Positions 30,987 to 32,793 of a stretch of DNA of 32,793 nucleotides are shown in pieces. The DNA comes from Bacteroidales bacterium (lineage in GTDB: Bacteria; Bacteroidota; Bacteroidia; Bacteroidales; UBA932), in contig JAKSJP010000028.1 in NCBI GenBank assembly GCA_024398105.1, positions 1 through 32,793 of the forward strand. Reading direction: 5' to 3'. The stretch's first letter is position 1. Every line of letters starts with the position of its first letter. Position numbers and translations under genes: made by a program. The notes below the pieces were generated by a model. The model did not search any database. It saw only the letters and a program-made list of their open reading frames with translations, and had not been told where the DNA came from.

Positions 30987-31682
30987 TTACTTCTCGCTTC
31001 TTGTGCAATAGTCGAACGAGATGGTCTTGTCAGCGTTGAAGCCTCTGTACCTGACTGTAAGCTTGACTGTCTTGCCCTCTGTGTCAGGAAGAGACGAAAG
31101 ATCGAAGGCTGCGACGCCAGCGCGCTGCTGTACGTTTGTATAGTCATTCTTTGCATCATGTCTGAGCTCGACTGTGTAAGGATCTTCAGGATCTACGCCT
31201 GTCACGACATTCACATAGTGTGATATTCCGATATTTCCGAAGTAAGCAGTGAAGCTGATGGTAAGGAAGCCGTCCTCAACGACTGTCAGCCAGCTGTTGT
31301 TGATCTCGATGCCATCCTTTCCATACTTGGCTGCATCTGCCTCAGAGGAGCCCTCGGTTGCGACCATGGCCTTTGTGAGTACAGGCTCAAGCATATGGAC
31401 CTTGACTGCCTTGTCAAACGGAGCAGGATCCTGGTTTACTTCTTCACAGTACGCCAAGGCTCTGACAGGGGTATTGTTTGATACACTCTTGTAGTTGACA
31501 GGAAGAAGAGTTGTCTTCTCGTCAAGCTGGAAGTAGGTCAAGCCTTTGTCAGTCTTCCTGATTGTCACCACCATGTTAGGATTGCACCATCCTTCAGGGA
31601 CATCGGTGCTGTCGATCGAGCATGATGGAAGTATTACAGCAGCGCCAAGAGCTGCAACGATAAGTTTTGCGATTCTTTTCAT
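30987..31682 (-). CDS. NigD-like lipoprotein
   Basis: A 231-residue lipoprotein. The signal (MKRIAKLIVAALGAAVILPSC) ends in the lipobox LPSC with Cys21. The mature part resembles the NigD-like family of Bacteroidales: an N-terminal OB-type region (MVVTIRKTDKGLTYFQLDEKTTLLPVN) and a C-terminal beta-sandwich (WLTVVEDGFLTISFTAYFG, then TVELRHDAKND and TVKLTVRYRGF). Function is unknown; the name comes from the nigrescin bacteriocin cluster and does not imply bacteriocin activity. It is the first gene of the sigma factor operon. No TAnnTTTG box was found in the 100 bases upstream. Confidence 0.75.
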   Translation of the reverse strand: MKRIAKLIVAALGAAVILPSCSIDSTDVPEGWCNPNMVVTIRKTDKGLTYFQLDEKTTLLPVNYKSVSNNTPVRALAYCEEVNQDPAPFDKAVKVHMLEPVLTKAMVATEGSSEADAAKYGKDGIEINNSWLTVVEDGFLTISFTAYFGNIGISHYVNVVTGVDPEDPYTVELRHDAKNDYTNVQQRAGVAAFDLSSLPDTEGKTVKLTVRYRGFNADKTISFDYCTRSEK

Positions 31683-31756
31683 AAATATCCTTTGTTATTT
31701 TTGTTATTCTGTTGCTTAAATGCAGCCGATGTGGAAATACTGCAGGAAAAAAACAA

Positions 31757-31781
31757 AAAAGAGACCTGGACGGCCTCTTTT
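31757..31781 (-). terminator. Intrinsic terminator of the CPBP protease gene
   Basis: AAAAGAGACC and GGCCTCTTTT form a 10-bp stem with one mismatch and a 5-base loop. Read on the minus strand it is followed by a long T-rich run, just past the protease stop at 31784. Confidence 0.75.
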
Positions 31782-31783
31782 CA

Positions 31784-32680
31784 TCAGATTTCTACAGTTG
31801 AGCTCATGATCCGTTCCTTAGAGACATACGTATCATAATAATATAGGGCTGCGATCAGGATTCCGAGAGTGATGAAACCGGCAAATCCTGAGAAGCCGAC
31901 AGTCAGGTCACTTCCACCCAAGGTCAGGAGATAGACGATACCGACCAGACCGTTTACGACACCATGCATCGCAGCACCAAGTATGACCGAACCGGTCTTG
32001 AGCACGAAATACATGATCAGGCATCCGGTAAGGATACAGAGCACGGACATCATGAAGACGCCAGCAACAGGATGCTGATGATAGATGTGGCCGAAAAGGA
32101 TCATCGGAGCATGCCAGATTCCATTGAAGAAACCGATGAAGAGCGCAACGTAGGCGAACTTATGTCCCTTGAGCAAAGTCATGAGATATCCCCTCCACAC
32201 GAATTCCTCTCCAAGCGAGAACAAGGTGCTGATCGTCAGGCCTCCTATCAGTCCACGTATCAGAGTGCCGCCGACAACAGCATAAGGAGGCATGGAGCTA
32301 AGACGAAGTCTGATCTGATCCGCCACTTCCTCATCTACACCCTTCAATGCCATTAGCTGCTCAGGACCATAATTGAAGGTAATTCCTGGGAGAAGTGCAC
32401 TGACCGGAACCACCATTATTATGGCAATGACCATCAGGGCTATGCCTGCGCCCCAGGTCAATGAAGGATTGAATTTAAGGAGCTTGAAGGCCGAGAAATC
32501 GTTCGTCCTCTTCTGGACGAAGAAAGTCGAAAGCAGCGGAACCGCCATGAATGCCACTTCAAGAAGAACCACATACAATCTTTTCGACATGACAAAATCA
32601 CTGAAAAGACCCATTGCAACAGTGTAAAGGATCCAGGAAAGTATGCAGATGACAATTGAGAAGCGTAGAGCTTTCTTCAT
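31784..32680 (-). CDS. CPBP family intramembrane glutamic endopeptidase
   Basis: A 298-residue multi-span membrane protease of the CPBP/Abi (CAAX protease-like) family. Motif 1 is SLGEEFVWRGYL with the catalytic Glu158-Glu159 and Arg163. Motif 2 is FFNGIWHAPMI with His190, and the third conserved His lies in AMHGVVNGLVG. About seven to eight hydrophobic segments are visible, with a soluble loop near residues 102-135. The start is ATG 32680 (MKKALRF); a TTG at 32704 falls in the upstream terminator tail and is rejected. It lies downstream of tRNA-Cys on the same strand but is separated by a terminator. Substrate unknown. Confidence 0.87.
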   Translation of the reverse strand: MKKALRFSIVICILSWILYTVAMGLFSDFVMSKRLYVVLLEVAFMAVPLLSTFFVQKRTNDFSAFKLLKFNPSLTWGAGIALMVIAIIMVVPVSALLPGITFNYGPEQLMALKGVDEEVADQIRLRLSSMPPYAVVGGTLIRGLIGGLTISTLFSLGEEFVWRGYLMTLLKGHKFAYVALFIGFFNGIWHAPMILFGHIYHQHPVAGVFMMSVLCILTGCLIMYFVLKTGSVILGAAMHGVVNGLVGIVYLLTLGGSDLTVGFSGFAGFITLGILIAALYYYDTYVSKERIMSSTVEI

Positions 32681-32702
32681 CAGTGGGATTATTATAGTTG
32701 TC

Positions 32703-32732
32703 AAAAAAAGCCCCGAGATTCTCCTCGGAGCT
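32703..32732 (-). terminator. Terminator downstream of tRNA-Cys
   Basis: AGCCCCGAG and CTCGGAGCT form a 9-bp stem with one mismatch. On the minus strand it is followed by seven T (the A run at 32703-32709), so it ends the tRNA transcript. Confidence 0.75.
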
Positions 32733-32739
32733 CATTGAG

Positions 32740-32793
32740 AGGTGCCTAGCGGAATCGAACCGCTCTACCAGGTTTTGCAGACCTGTACCTAAC
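32740..32793 (-). tRNA. tRNA-Cys (GCA), 3' part, cut by the window end
   Basis: On the minus strand the anticodon arm is CAGGT-CTGCAAA-ACCTG with anticodon GCA, and the T arm is AGCGG-TTCGATT-CCGCT. The 3' acceptor strand is AGGCACC followed by discriminator U, the hallmark of tRNA-Cys. No CCA is encoded. The 5' acceptor strand and most of the D arm lie beyond the window. Confidence 0.92.

Noticed and set aside
30987-31682. A bacteriocin locus, suggested by the NigD-like name
   Set aside because: NigD-like proteins are widespread in Bacteroidales without bacteriocin genes, and no precursor peptide, immunity or export gene is nearby.
1-32793. Mobile elements, CRISPR arrays or a defence island
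   Set aside because: No transposase, integrase, terminal inverted repeats, direct-repeat/spacer pattern or restriction genes were seen; gene content is ordinary chromosomal.

Overview
The window reads as a chromosomal segment of a Bacteroidota bacterium, most likely of the order Bacteroidales. Three things point there. Many genes are preceded by the Bacteroidota-type -7 box TAnnTTTG rather than a classical -10, with no obvious Shine-Dalgarno sequences. Several families are typical of the phylum: a lipoprotein-anchored Omp85 protein (TamL type), a NigD-like lipoprotein, a DUF3467 protein, a GIN-domain (DUF2807) secreted protein and an ECF sigma factor coupled to a beta-barrel protein. A cysteate synthase homologue suggests a lineage that may make sulfonolipids. 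The family or genus cannot be fixed from this sequence alone. No insertion sequence, prophage, CRISPR array or rRNA operon is visible; the gene content is mostly housekeeping and envelope functions.

Layout. 21-2436: a cytoplasmic GH13 amylase-family enzyme converges on a SpoU-type RNA methyltransferase. 2550-6089: TamL-like outer membrane protein and RarA converge on one perfect bidirectional terminator. 6262-7424: two small secreted orphan proteins. 7503-13784: a tight five-gene plus-strand operon (Na/Pi transporter with PhoU-like tail, RlmD methyltransferase, Ca/Na antiporter, cysteate synthase, MscS channel). 13757-16178: minus-strand PlsC-like acyltransferase and QueA. 16179-16671: a 493-base AT-rich non-coding gap with repeats and palindromes. 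16672-18608: XRE regulator, a divergent dihydroorotate dehydrogenase homologue and CinA-C/PncC. 18687-26652: a minus-strand run of seven closely spaced genes in transcription order valS, thioesterase, tatA, tatC, ABC-F, GIN-domain protein, M19 dipeptidase. 26777-28216: DUF3467, kdsC and maf in one plus-strand operon. 28221-28676: an acidic unknown protein. 28920-29100: an orphan transcription unit with a near-consensus promoter, a structured ~150-nt transcript carrying a 32-codon hydrophobic ORF, and a strong terminator. 29140-31682: a NigD-like lipoprotein, ECF sigma factor and membrane-anchored beta-barrel protein operon. 31784-32793: a CPBP intramembrane protease and a partial tRNA-Cys.

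The least explained parts are the orphan unit at 28920-29100, the sigma/beta-barrel module at 29140-31682, the back-to-back symmetric promoters at 26715-26742, the AT-rich gap at 16179-16671, and the dihydroorotate dehydrogenase homologue that has lost most of its expected orotate-binding motifs. All functional assignments are from motif recognition by eye; no database search was run.
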